DNA from: Prauserella flavalba
Lineage (GTDB): Bacteria; Actinomycetota; Actinomycetes; Mycobacteriales; Pseudonocardiaceae
Assembly (NCBI RefSeq): GCF_003202235.1
Contig: NZ_MASU01000015.1
Coordinates: forward strand, 1-64,000
Reading direction: 5' to 3'
DNA length: 64,000 nt
Position numbers and translations under genes: made by a program. Under the pieces are notes generated by a model. That model was not told where the DNA came from and did no database searches. It saw only the letters and a program-made list of their open reading frames with translations. Positions within the stretch are counted from its first letter, which is position 1. Each line of letters begins with the position of its first letter. Shown in pieces: positions 8,338 through 17,335 of the stretch.

Positions 8338-10011
8338 TCAGCCGACGGAATAGACCTCCCGCGCCGCCGCGGCGGAGACGTGCCCGTCGAGCACATCGAT
8401 GCGCACCGCCTCGCGGTCGCGCTCGCCCGGGTCGCCGAATCCCCCGCCACCACCGGTGTGGCAGCGGAACACATCACCCTTGCGCAGCCGAAGGCCGTTG
8501 CACTTGAGCAGCCGGCGCTCGTCCGGCCGCGCGGGGTTGACGATCACCTCGGGCGGAGTGGCGTCCGCCCCGCCGAACAGCCCCCATGCCGGCGTGATCG
8601 AGCGCTCGAACCAGAGCGAGACCGTGCAGTCCTCCAGCGCTTCGTATTCGCGGATCACACCGTTGCCGCCGCGCCACTTCCCCGCCCCACCGGAGTCGGG
8701 CCGGAACCCGTACTCGGTGATCCGAAACGGGAACCGGGTCTCGAACACCTCGGTCGGGATGTCCTTCAGTGACCCGTTCACGTTGTTGATGAGCGCGCTC
8801 TCGCCGTCGGAGCCATCCCACGCGCCCCAGCCACCCAGGGTGGCCTCGAGACTGACGTAGTCGCGTTCGGTCCGCGGGTCCCGCCCGGCGACCAGCACGA
8901 TCATCGAGTCGCCGTGGCTCGCGCCCGCGACCTTGTCCGGCAGCGCAGGCGCGAGAGCCTTGGCCACCAGGTCGATGAGCAGGCCGAGGTGGGAGAAGTA
9001 CCACTGGCAGGCGGCGGGTGCCTGCGCGCCGAACACCGAACCCTCGCGGACCTGCACCGTCATCGGACGGAACGAGCCACCGTTGCCGGGCACGTCCGGG
9101 CTGACCAGGAGCTTGTAACCGACCCGGCATGCGGACACCGTCTGCGAGGTGCCGCAGTTGACTGGGCCGACCGTCTGGTCCGCGGACTCGGTGACATCGA
9201 ACTCGATGTCCTCACCGGACACCGTGATCTTCAGCTTGACCGGGATCGGGGTGTCCAGGTCGACGCCGTCGTTGTCCAGGAAGCCCTCCGCAGTGTAGAC
9301 GCCGTCCGGGATGCCACGGATGACCTCACGCTCCAGCCGCTCGGTCTGAGCGAAGATCTCGTCCCGGGCCGCACGCAGCGTCTCCAGGCCCCACCGGCGG
9401 ACGATCTCCTCCAGCCGCTGCTGCCCCATCGTGATGCACGCGATCATGCCACGCATGTCGCCCATCGTCGGGTACGGGAAGCGCACGTTGGTGGAGATCG
9501 TGTCGATCACCTGATGCACCTCGCGGCCGCCCTCGACGAGCTTCTGCGGGCCGAGGCGCAGCCCCTCCTGGAAGATCGAGGTCGAGTCCATCGAACCACC
9601 GGGGTCCTTGGAACCGACGTCGATCCAGTGCGCGCGCGAGGCGGTGAACCCGACCAGCTCGCCGTCGACGAACACCGGCCCGAAGATCGTGACGTCGTTG
9701 AGGTGGGTGCCGCCGAGGTAGCTGTCATTGAGGATCCACACGTCGCCGGGCTGCCACACCTCACGCCCGAACCGCTCCTCGGTCGCCTTGGTGCAGGTCT
9801 CCAGATTGCCCAGGAAGATCGGCAAACCCGCGGACTGACCGAGCACCTGGTGCTGGTCGTCCAGCAGCGCGACGACGCAGTCACCGCATTCGTAGATGAG
9901 CGGCGTGTACGCGGACCTGATGAGGATCGCGTTCATGTCGTCGGCGGAGGACTTCAGGGCGTTGCGGATGATCTCGACGACAACCGGGTCGATGGGTTTC
10001 TGGTTGCTCAT
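8338..10011 (-). CDS. hyuB: Hydantoinase/oxoprolinase subunit B
   Basis: 557 residues, a full-length HyuB. The start reads DPVVVEIIRNAL, followed by ECGDCVVALLDDQ, GDVWILNDSYLGGTHLNDV, the conserved VNCGTSQTVSA and the glycine-rich end FRCHTGGGGGFGDPGER. HyuB pairs with HyuA to hydrolyse hydantoins or other cyclic amides and lactams in an ATP-dependent reaction. The ATG at 10011 was preferred to the GTG three bases earlier; it overlaps the hyuA stop as TGATG and follows AAGGAGC. It is cytoplasmic and the last gene of the hyuAB operon. The family is certain; the substrate (N-methylhydantoin, carboxymethyl-amide or another ring) cannot be told. Confidence 0.93.
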   Translation of the reverse strand: MSNQKPIDPVVVEIIRNALKSSADDMNAILIRSAYTPLIYECGDCVVALLDDQHQVLGQSAGLPIFLGNLETCTKATEERFGREVWQPGDVWILNDSYLGGTHLNDVTIFGPVFVDGELVGFTASRAHWIDVGSKDPGGSMDSTSIFQEGLRLGPQKLVEGGREVHQVIDTISTNVRFPYPTMGDMRGMIACITMGQQRLEEIVRRWGLETLRAARDEIFAQTERLEREVIRGIPDGVYTAEGFLDNDGVDLDTPIPVKLKITVSGEDIEFDVTESADQTVGPVNCGTSQTVSACRVGYKLLVSPDVPGNGGSFRPMTVQVREGSVFGAQAPAACQWYFSHLGLLIDLVAKALAPALPDKVAGASHGDSMIVLVAGRDPRTERDYVSLEATLGGWGAWDGSDGESALINNVNGSLKDIPTEVFETRFPFRITEYGFRPDSGGAGKWRGGNGVIREYEALEDCTVSLWFERSITPAWGLFGGADATPPEVIVNPARPDERRLLKCNGLRLRKGDVFRCHTGGGGGFGDPGERDREAVRIDVLDGHVSAAAAREVYSVG

Positions 10012-12053
10012 CACTGCTCCTTGCTCCGGATGACGAGGGAACCGATCTCGTCAGCGGTGACCTGGTGGCCGGGTGGCACGACGGTGGTGGCGGTGCCTTC
10101 GAGCACGATCGCCGGGCCGTCGAAGGTGTGGCCGGGCAGGAGGTCGTCCCGCCGCGCGAGCAGGGTGTCCCGCTCGGTGCGGTCGAAGACCACCGTCCTG
10201 ATCTCGCGCGGGAAGTCCTCGCCTGCCGTCGCCGCGATGCGCTCGGTCTCCGCCTGACCCAGATCGCCGAGGGCCGTGGTGCGCAGCGTGACGAACTCGA
10301 TGGGAGCGCCGAGGTTCGCGTGCCCGTAACGGGACTCGTGCTGCTCGGCGAAACGCTTGGAGATCACCTCGAGGAAGCCCTCGCGCAGCGGTTCGTCCAC
10401 CTCCAGCACCGGCACCGTCAGCGTGTACTCCTGTTCGACGTAGCGGATGTCGACAGCGTGGGCGGTGCGCCGGCTGTGCTCGGACACGCCCTCCCCGGCC
10501 AGCGACTCCATCGCGGTCCGGTCCATGGCCGTGAACTGGGCGGCCATGTCGGCACGGTCGAGGTCCTCGTCGACGAAGAAGTACGGTTCGGAGAAGTCCT
10601 TGCGGATCTCGGTCTGCAGCATGCCCCACGCGGAGAAGGCACCGGGGAAGCGCGGCACCACGACCTCGGAGATCCCCAGCTCCTCGGCGAGGAACACCGC
10701 GTGCATCGGCCCCGCGCCACCGAAGGCGACCAGGGTGAACTCGCGCGGCTCGATGCCCCGCGACACGGTGATGGTGCGGATCGCCTGCGCCATCTTGGCG
10801 TTGGCGACGTCGCAGATGCCCTCCGCGGTCTGGATGACGTCCAGGCCCAGCTTGTCGCCGAGGGCGGCGAGCGCGGTCTTGGCACGTTCGAGATCCAGGC
10901 TCAGGTGCCCACCCGCGAACCAGTCCGCGTCGACCCGGCCGAGCACGAGGTTGGCATCAGTCACGGTGGGTTGCTCACCACCCCTGCCGTAGCAGGCGGG
11001 GCCGGGATCGGCACCCGCTGACTGCGGCCCGACCCGCAGGCCTCCCGCCTCGATCCAGGCGATCGACCCGCCACCCGCGCCGATCGTGTGGATGTCGACG
11101 ACGCTCATCAGCATCGGCAGGCCTTCCAAAGAGGCCTCGGGCGAGACCACCGGCTCACCGTCCACCACAAGGGACACATCGAACGAGGTGCCGCCCATGT
11201 CGACACAGATCAGGTTGGGCGTGCCGAGCGCCTTGGCCAGTGCCGCACCTCCCATCGTCCCGCCCACCGGCCCGGACAGCAGTGTCTGAAGTGGGCGTTT
11301 CTGCGCCGACTCGGCCGTCAGGATTCCGCCGGAGGACTGCATGACGTGCAGCGGGACGGTGAGTCCCTGTTCGTCCAGGCTCTGCTCGAGCCGACTGAGA
11401 TAGCGACGCACCACGGGGCCGGTGTAGGCCTCGATCACGGCCGAGGAGGTGCGTTCGTACTCCCGCCATTCCTTGGCGGCCTCGTGCGACAGCGAGATGG
11501 TGATGTCCGCACCGAGTTCCTCGACGAGGATCTCCCTGGTGCGCAGCTCGTGTGCCGGATTCTTGTAGCTGAACAGGTACCCGACCGCGATCGCGCCGAA
11601 TCCCTCGTTCGCGAAGCGCTTGGCTGCCGCCCGGACAGCGGCCTCCTCCAGCGGTTCCAGCTCGACCCCCTCCGCGCTGAAGCGGCCGCCCACCGGCACG
11701 ATGTCCCGCAGCGGGAGCAGCGGTTCGGGCTTGCGGAAGTGCAGGTCGTAGAGCCGGGTCCGGGGGCCGCGTGCGATGTGGTAGGTGTCGCTGGCACCGG
11801 CCGTGGCCAGCAGCAGGACCTTGACCCCGCGACGTTCCAGCAGGGCGTTCAGTCCCTGGGTGGTGCCGTGCACCATGAACGAGATGTCACTTGGCGACCG
11901 CACGATCGATCCGAGCGCATTCAGCACGCCTTCGGTCAGGTCTTCCGGCGTGGTGGAGGACTTGCCGGCTTGGAAGACGCCGCCATTCTCGTCGTAGGCG
12001 ACGACATCGGTGAACGTCCCTCCGATGTCCATGGAGACGCGGTACGGGCCCAT
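10011..12053 (-). CDS. hyuA: Hydantoinase/oxoprolinase subunit A
   Basis: 680 residues. The ATP-binding loop is DIGGTFTDVV (residues 9-18), the middle has HVMQSSGGILTAESA and LLSGPVGG, then VDMGGTSFDVSLV, GAGGGSIAW and FGGAGPMHA, all in HyuA order. Together with HyuB it forms an ATP-dependent cyclic amidase. The ATG at 12053 was chosen because GAGAGGAG lies seven bases upstream and the protein then begins like its relatives. The frame stays open about 150 codons further upstream, but that part covers the promoter motif. Regulation by the convergent PucR gene is likely from position. Confidence 0.93.
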   Translation of the reverse strand: MGPYRVSMDIGGTFTDVVAYDENGGVFQAGKSSTTPEDLTEGVLNALGSIVRSPSDISFMVHGTTQGLNALLERRGVKVLLLATAGASDTYHIARGPRTRLYDLHFRKPEPLLPLRDIVPVGGRFSAEGVELEPLEEAAVRAAAKRFANEGFGAIAVGYLFSYKNPAHELRTREILVEELGADITISLSHEAAKEWREYERTSSAVIEAYTGPVVRRYLSRLEQSLDEQGLTVPLHVMQSSGGILTAESAQKRPLQTLLSGPVGGTMGGAALAKALGTPNLICVDMGGTSFDVSLVVDGEPVVSPEASLEGLPMLMSVVDIHTIGAGGGSIAWIEAGGLRVGPQSAGADPGPACYGRGGEQPTVTDANLVLGRVDADWFAGGHLSLDLERAKTALAALGDKLGLDVIQTAEGICDVANAKMAQAIRTITVSRGIEPREFTLVAFGGAGPMHAVFLAEELGISEVVVPRFPGAFSAWGMLQTEIRKDFSEPYFFVDEDLDRADMAAQFTAMDRTAMESLAGEGVSEHSRRTAHAVDIRYVEQEYTLTVPVLEVDEPLREGFLEVISKRFAEQHESRYGHANLGAPIEFVTLRTTALGDLGQAETERIAATAGEDFPREIRTVVFDRTERDTLLARRDDLLPGHTFDGPAIVLEGTATTVVPPGHQVTADEIGSLVIRSKEQ

Positions 12054-12535
12054 CAGCGAGCTCCTCTCAGCAAAAGAACGTGGGCGGCACGGTAGGACCC
12101 CGGTGTGCCGCATCGATGTGCAGCGCGAACACCAGATGCGGAGCGGCATGTGCTCCGCGCACCGCCGAGCCACCGGATACGGAGACGCTCGCTCGACCAC
12201 ATGGGGGGAGAACGCCAAGGTCGGCGCGGTGGGCGGCAGCTTCCACGGCGAAGGGGCCCAGGGCCGATCTATCAGCTCCAGCGCACCGAGTACGTCCGCC
12301 ACGCGCGGGAAATCGGTCGTCGCAAAAGTGGCGTGTGGGTGCTGACCGGCCTCGACGATGTTCCGGGTTCCGTGCTGCGCGAGGTTCCCGGGACGCGAGG
12401 CGGTGTGCTCCCGGGCCGAGGTGGCGACATCTAGCACCGCAGCGCGTTGACCGAGGACATGGAGGGCACGCTCGCTGACTGACGCTGGGATACCGATGTG
12501 TCTCACCGTCGGCGTGCGCGAGCACCACCGAACTG
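12054..12535. other. Upstream region of hyuA
   Basis: 482 bases without an assigned gene. The operator-like block at 12113-12133 lies here. Further upstream, about 12190-12506, the minus-strand frame continuous with hyuA has good third-position G/C bias and a balanced composition, so it may be the remains of a former gene or of a different protein end. No family was recognised. Confidence 0.4.
12113..12133 (-). promoter_or_regulatory. Candidate operator upstream of hyuA
   Basis: On the minus strand this reads GGTGTTC-N5-GCACATCGA and holds the dyad TGTTC-N5-GCACA (12117-12131). The same block precedes the MFS gene at 1214 in the same relative position. Recurrence at two promoters of related function makes chance unlikely, though only two copies were found. 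Confidence 0.5.
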
Positions 12536-12538
12536 ATG

Positions 12539-12922
12539 CCGACGTGGCGTGACCTGTGGCGGCAACGCGTGCGCCGGCAACGGGGGCTGGACCACCTGGG
12601 GTCCTACGGACTGAGCAGGATCACCGTTCCGTACCTGTTGCAGCAGCTGTGGGCGGTCTTCGGTTTCCTGATCGAGGTGGGGTATTCCCTCCTGCTGGTC
12701 CTGTCACTGCTGGTGTGGGACGACAGCTGGAGTTCCGCCCGGTTCTGGATCGGCGTGGGAACAATCCTGTGTGACATCGACAGGATCGTGACGGTCCGCC
12801 CTGCCGGGTGGGGGGAATCCTGCTCACGTTGCTGTTCCTACCCGAGACTTCTACGACTTCTCCCGTCTCGGCGTCTATCTCGCCGGACTGGCGGGAGAGT
12901 TGTTCCGCCGCGACGCCCAATG
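12539..12922 (+). pseudogene. Frameshifted small membrane protein relic
   Basis: The pieces of one plausible protein lie in different frames. The first frame (from about 12539) has a long hydrophobic span, FGFLIEVGYSLLLVLSLLVW, near 12660-12720. Another frame carries GGILLTLLFLP around 12811-12840. A third ends DFYDFSRLGVYLAGLAGELF and stops with TGA at 12920-12922. No family was recognised. The even spacing and coding-like composition of the three pieces argue for a gene broken by at least two indels. Confidence 0.35.
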
Positions 12923-13186
12923 ACATCACGTCAATCGCCCGATCGACGACGGCAGGTAAAGATCATGTATGGAAAAGGAGCCACAGCGGCGGCCGCACGA
13001 GCTCGGCCGGGACGCTGGCCTCGAGCGGTGGCAGCGCGGGCTGGATGGTGCGCGCCGCGCTGATGTTGCTGATGGCGGGTATGGCCCCTGCTGAGGCTGA
13101 TCCCGGAGAAAGGCCAGGCTGACGGCTGATGCCTCCGCACAGCCAGGACGGCGGAGTCATCGGCCGATGGCGCCCTCCGCGTCCAC

Positions 13187-14179
13187 CTACCGGGGCAGCG
13201 CCCGGCCGAGAAAGTCGATCAGCGTGCCGGCGGCCACCGCAAGGGCGTCGCGCTTCCCCAACCGGTCCATCAGCAACGGCCCGAGCTTAGCGAGATCCGC
13301 CGGCCGCCGCAGGTCCTTGACCACCGGCAGCGCGGCGAGATCCACCAGCGCGCCTTGCAGGATCGGGTCGACGGTCCTGGCGACGTCGTCCATGAAATCC
13401 GGGCCCAGCGCGACGTGTCCGGCTCCGACGAGCTCGACAGCGTGTGCGGCATGGTCGACGTAGTGCCGGAGCTCCGGCTGGTCGTACAGGAACGGCCCGA
13501 ACGCGTTGATCCCGACGAACCCGCCCGACGCGGCGATCGCGCGAATCTGGTCATCGGTAAGGTTGCGCGGGTGGGCCTGCAGCGCGCGGCACGAGGAGTG
13601 CGACGCGACGAAGGGTCGCCGCGCGACCTCGGCGACGTGCCAGAATCCCGCCATCGACAGGTGGCTCACGTCCAGCACCACACCGAGCCGCTCCATCTCG
13701 GCCACCGCATCCACCCCGAGTGCGGTCAGCCTGCCTCCCGTGTCCTGTTCGCCGACCCCGTCGGCCAGCATGGTCCGGCGGTTCCACGTCAGCGACGCCA
13801 TCCGCACCCCGGCCCGCCAGAAGACATCGAGCATCGCCAGGTCGTTGCCGACCGGCTCGGCACCTTCGATCGCCAGCAGCAGCGCGATACGCCCTTGTTC
13901 GAGCGTGCGGGACAACTCTTCGGACGTCTCCACAATGGACACTTCCGCGCTGTGCACCTCGGCCAGCTGCCGGGCTTCCTCGAGCAGCAGCAGCGCGCGG
14001 CGCAGCGCGCCCTCGCCCACGAACTGCTCCTCGGTGTACACCGGCAGGACCTGCAGGACGACGCCACCCTCGCGCAACTGCGGCAACCAGAAGTCACCGA
14101 ACGGGTCCCTGTGCCCACGTTCCCGCAGGTGCCGCACCGCCATGAGCAGATCGTCGTGGCAATCCGCCATCGGGATCAT
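13187..14179 (-). CDS. Membrane dipeptidase, peptidase family M19
   Basis: 330 residues. Metal-site motifs of renal dipeptidase are present: H8xD10 in CHDDL, the bridging glutamate in LLLAIEGAE, then LDVSHLS and PFVASHSSCRAL with the two histidines, followed by HPRNLTDDQIRAIAASGGFVG. These zinc enzymes cleave dipeptides and some beta-lactams or amides. The ATG at 14179 overlaps the stop of the upstream NTF2-like gene. It has no signal peptide, so it is cytoplasmic, unlike the membrane-anchored animal enzyme. Last gene of the DUF917 / HyuA-like / NTF2-like operon, it could hydrolyse an N-carbamoyl or dipeptide-like product of that pathway. Confidence 0.88.
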   Translation of the reverse strand: MIPMADCHDDLLMAVRHLRERGHRDPFGDFWLPQLREGGVVLQVLPVYTEEQFVGEGALRRALLLLEEARQLAEVHSAEVSIVETSEELSRTLEQGRIALLLAIEGAEPVGNDLAMLDVFWRAGVRMASLTWNRRTMLADGVGEQDTGGRLTALGVDAVAEMERLGVVLDVSHLSMAGFWHVAEVARRPFVASHSSCRALQAHPRNLTDDQIRAIAASGGFVGINAFGPFLYDQPELRHYVDHAAHAVELVGAGHVALGPDFMDDVARTVDPILQGALVDLAALPVVKDLRRPADLAKLGPLLMDRLGKRDALAVAAGTLIDFLGRALPR

Positions 14180-14562
14180 GAAACCGCTCCCAGCACCGAG
14201 TTCAGTGCAGCACCGTTGTAGTAGAGGAACGCCTGCGCGATGCGTCCTTCCCGCACCGTTACGACCGAACAACCCTGGACGTCAAGGGGCTCCACATCCG
14301 GATCCACCGGCGTGCCGCACATTTGCCACCGGATCGTCCCGCGGTCACCGCTGACCATGACGTCGACGACCTCGCGGCGATAGTCGGGGTACCGGCGCAG
14401 CAGTTCGGCGTTGGCCGCGCGGTCGTCGTCGGGTGAGGACAGCGCCGGCCGGCCATTGACCTCGACGGTGAGGTGCGGGGCGAGCAGCGCCGCGGCGGTC
14501 TCGGCGTCGTGGTTGTTCTCGGCGTCGTTGTATGCGAGGTAGACCCGCTCCGGATCGGTCAT
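14176..14562 (-). CDS. NTF2-like / SnoaL-type small protein
   Basis: 128 residues with the cone-barrel pattern of NTF2-like proteins: an N-terminal YLAYNDAENNHDAETAAALLAPH helix pair, a middle PDYRREVVDVMVSGDRGTIRW strand run and a C-terminal VREGRIAQAFLYYN. Members are small isomerases, cyclases or lyases, or binding accessory proteins. It is separated by one base from the HyuA-like gene upstream and overlaps the dipeptidase downstream, so it belongs to that pathway. The reaction cannot be stated. Confidence 0.75.
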   Translation of the reverse strand: MTDPERVYLAYNDAENNHDAETAAALLAPHLTVEVNGRPALSSPDDDRAANAELLRRYPDYRREVVDVMVSGDRGTIRWQMCGTPVDPDVEPLDVQGCSVVTVREGRIAQAFLYYNGAALNSVLGAVS

Positions 14563-14563
14563 C

Positions 14564-16117
14564 TCACGCCCCCAACGGACCGGCGGCCTTGACCTGCACG
14601 CGGCAGGCCTTGCCCGGCAGGTAGGACAGCGGGACCTCCACTACCGAGGTGATCCGCACCCGCTTGGCGTCGGCGCCGGCGCGGACCGCGGCCTCGGTCG
14701 CCAACCGCACGGCGTCCTCCACACAGGACTCACGGCCGCGTGGCTCGTACCGGTACACCCGGTCGACCGCACCCGAAGCCTCGGCGATGGCAGCCCCGAA
14801 AGCGTTGGCCACGGCATGGTTGGCGGGCCGGATCACCTCCGACACCCCTGGAACGGTATCCGGCACCAGATGTGACCCTCCACCGACCGCGATCAGCGGC
14901 ATCGCGGCACGGCTGGCTTTCATCCGCTCCGACATGATCTGGATCTGCTGGTCGGTCCACGCCAGCGCGGCGTCCACAGTGGCCTCGTCCACACCGGATA
15001 CCAGGGTGGGATCACCGAACCCGTGCAGCCGTCCCGTCCGCACCGAGATGTCGGACAGGGTCAGCGTGGAACCGCCACGGACGAGCGCATCGGAGACCAC
15101 GCGGTAGCCGACCGAGGCTGGGCCGACTTGGACGTCGGGACCGCTGCCCTGCACCGTGGTTCCGCCGCCCAGACCGATCGAAATCAGGTCTGGCATCCGG
15201 AAGTTCGTGCGCACGCCGCCCACCTCGACGGCCGCGGAGGATTCCCGAGGGAATCCGTCCACCAGGATGCCCACGTCCGCCGACGTTCCGCCCACGTCGA
15301 TCACCAGTGCGTCGGACAGCCCGGCCAGCGCACACGCGCCGCGCATCGAGTTCGTCGGCCCGGAGCCCACGGTCAGAATCGGGAAGCGCACGGCCTCGTT
15401 CGCCGTCATCAGCGTTCCGTCGTTCTGGGTCAGATAGGACTCCACCTCGATGCCGTGTCCGGTCAGGGCGGAGTGGAACCCGTTGACGACCCGGCGGGCA
15501 ACCCCGAGGAGGGCGGCGTTGAGGATCGTGGCGTTCTCCCGCTCCAGCAGCCCGAGGGAGCCGACCTGGTGGCTCAGCGAGACCGGGAAGTCCGGGCCGA
15601 GCTCGGCCGCGAGAAGCTCAGCCGCCCGCAGTTCGTGCTCGTTGCTGGCGGGGGCGAACGGGCTGGATACGGCGATAGCCGAAACTTGCCCCGCACACTG
15701 GGCCGCGAACTTCGCGACGGCCTCGACGTCCAGCGGCGCGATCACCGTGCCGTCGTACTCGAATCCGCCACCGACGATCGCGGACGGGCCGATCACGGTC
15801 TCGTGCAGTTCCTTCGGCCAGGCGGCACCCGGCCGCACCGCCAGCGACGACGGCGCGGCCAGCCGGATCACACCGACCCGGCCGAGTTCACGGCGCTGGA
15901 TGATGGCGTTGGCGGGATGGGTCGTGCCCAGCATGGCCCTGGTGATCCTGCGGACGTCGACGCCGGCGATCACCTGCTCCAGGGCCGAGGTGATCCCGTC
16001 GAAGGGATCCGGTGTCGTCGCGGCCTTCGTCGACGCGACCACCGTACCGGGCCCGTCGACCACGACGGCGTCGGTGTTGGTCCCGCCGACGTCGATTCCG
16101 ATGCGCAGAGTGCTCAC
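14564..16117 (-). CDS. HyuA/oxoprolinase N-terminal-like ATPase
   Basis: 517 residues. It keeps the ATP motif DVGGTNTDAVVV (from residue 9), PFAPASNEHELRAAELL, LSHQVGSLGLLERENATILNAAL, the second phosphate motif VIDVGGTSADVGIL and the C-terminal PLIAVGGGSHLVPD. It lacks the long C-terminal part of full HyuA and belongs to the shorter hydantoinase/oxoprolinase class. GTG at 16117 overlaps the DUF917 stop (GTGA), a coupling seen in the opposite gene order at 4622. The pair is probably one functional unit acting on a cyclic amide or related ring, with the NTF2-like and M19 genes downstream. Confidence 0.85.
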   Translation of the reverse strand: MSTLRIGIDVGGTNTDAVVVDGPGTVVASTKAATTPDPFDGITSALEQVIAGVDVRRITRAMLGTTHPANAIIQRRELGRVGVIRLAAPSSLAVRPGAAWPKELHETVIGPSAIVGGGFEYDGTVIAPLDVEAVAKFAAQCAGQVSAIAVSSPFAPASNEHELRAAELLAAELGPDFPVSLSHQVGSLGLLERENATILNAALLGVARRVVNGFHSALTGHGIEVESYLTQNDGTLMTANEAVRFPILTVGSGPTNSMRGACALAGLSDALVIDVGGTSADVGILVDGFPRESSAAVEVGGVRTNFRMPDLISIGLGGGTTVQGSGPDVQVGPASVGYRVVSDALVRGGSTLTLSDISVRTGRLHGFGDPTLVSGVDEATVDAALAWTDQQIQIMSERMKASRAAMPLIAVGGGSHLVPDTVPGVSEVIRPANHAVANAFGAAIAEASGAVDRVYRYEPRGRESCVEDAVRLATEAAVRAGADAKRVRITSVVEVPLSYLPGKACRVQVKAAGPLGA

Positions 16118-17190
16118 GGCCGGCCACCTCCCAAGGGCACGTAGTCGACGTCGTAACCGAAGGCCTGGGGTCCCACGATGTCCAGGAACCCTTCGCGGTG
16201 CCACTCGGGCGCGCAGGGCAGGCCGAGCACGTCGACGCGCTGGCCGTAGGCGAGCATCTCGGTGGTGATCGGCTGGGCGTTCTCGTGGTCCAGCAGGCAA
16301 ACCAGGTCGGGTGAGGTGATCACCGGGCGGTCGCCGTCGAACGCGATCAGGAACTCGTTCTGGATCTCCACCCGCATCGTCCGGCCGGGGTCATCGAAAT
16401 GCTCGATCATCACGGTGCCCTTGGCGAACCCGTCGGTGGTGTGCCGGTCGAGATCGACGATCTTGCCGGAGAAGTATTTTCTCGCCTGGGCGAAGGACAG
16501 GAACTCGTCGTAGGCACCGGCCTCACCGCGCTGCACGGCCGCCAGGCGTTTGCCCAGTTCGGTGCAGTAGGTCATCGATCCGCGAATGCCGTGCTCGATG
16601 ATCTGGCCCGCGGTCAGCGGGTAGCAGGAGATCGCGTTGGCCAGCCCGAGCATGATCGCCGTACCGCGGGCAAGTTTCTCCGAGACCTGGTTGGTCGTCG
16701 TGGAGAAGACGACGACGTTGCCCTTCTCATCCGCCATGCTCATCGGCCCGGCGGGCACACCTGCCAGGGTGAAGACGGTCATCTCCAGCTGTGGGAAGGC
16801 GCGGCGCATCGAATCGGCGTCGACGATCGGCAGGCCCAGCTCGACGGCAACCGCGAGCGGGATGAGCGTGTTCATGCCACCGACCTCGATCGGCATGATC
16901 GCCACCGGCTTCTCGCCGATGAAACTGGACAGCGCCGTGACGGCGCCGACGAACTCGGCTCCGGCCGGCACCTTCTCCAGGATCACGGTCGGCGCGCCGA
17001 TCACCGCGACGGTCAGCACGCGGCCGTCGGGTGGGAGCTCGGCCGCGTCGACCACGGTCACCGGGCCGTGGTCCTCGATCGCCTGGCGGGCCATGAGCCG
17101 CGCTATGTAGGGATCTCCGCCACCGCCGGTGCCCAGCAGCGTGGCCCCCAGGGTCAGCTCGTCGATGTCGTCGACAGTCAGCAGCCGCAT
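16114..17190 (-). CDS. DUF917 family protein
   Basis: 358 residues, a canonical DUF917 protein: LTLGATLLGTGGGGDPYIARL at the start (here split as GATLLGTGGGGDP), MPIEVGGMNT, LGLPIVDADSMRRAFPQ, the MTVFTLAG strand, NEFLIAFDG, SPDLVCLLD and a terminal GPQAFGYDVDYVPLGGG. The ATG at 17190 has GAGGAGG six to seven bases upstream, so it is the first gene of the operon. The function of DUF917 is not settled; the recurring HyuA-like partner suggests a two-component enzyme. Its paralogue at 4622 sits with a HyuA-like partner that has lost its ATP motif. Confidence 0.85.
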   Translation of the reverse strand: MRLLTVDDIDELTLGATLLGTGGGGDPYIARLMARQAIEDHGPVTVVDAAELPPDGRVLTVAVIGAPTVILEKVPAGAEFVGAVTALSSFIGEKPVAIMPIEVGGMNTLIPLAVAVELGLPIVDADSMRRAFPQLEMTVFTLAGVPAGPMSMADEKGNVVVFSTTTNQVSEKLARGTAIMLGLANAISCYPLTAGQIIEHGIRGSMTYCTELGKRLAAVQRGEAGAYDEFLSFAQARKYFSGKIVDLDRHTTDGFAKGTVMIEHFDDPGRTMRVEIQNEFLIAFDGDRPVITSPDLVCLLDHENAQPITTEMLAYGQRVDVLGLPCAPEWHREGFLDIVGPQAFGYDVDYVPLGGGRP

Positions 17191-17335
17191 CCGATCCTCC
17201 TCACGGGAAGCGCTGGATCCCGGGACGCTATGTCCCGCCCCCGCGCGCGACGTGTGCTGGAGGACCAATCGACGACAGCACGTTGGGCATCCAGCCCAGT
17301 GCGGAGTGGCCCGGAGTGGTGCACCCTACGAGTTC

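Noticed and set aside
8335-8348. Hairpin CCGTC-AGCC-GACGG between pucR and hyuB as a terminator
   Set aside because: Only five base pairs and inside the hyuB end; too weak to call.
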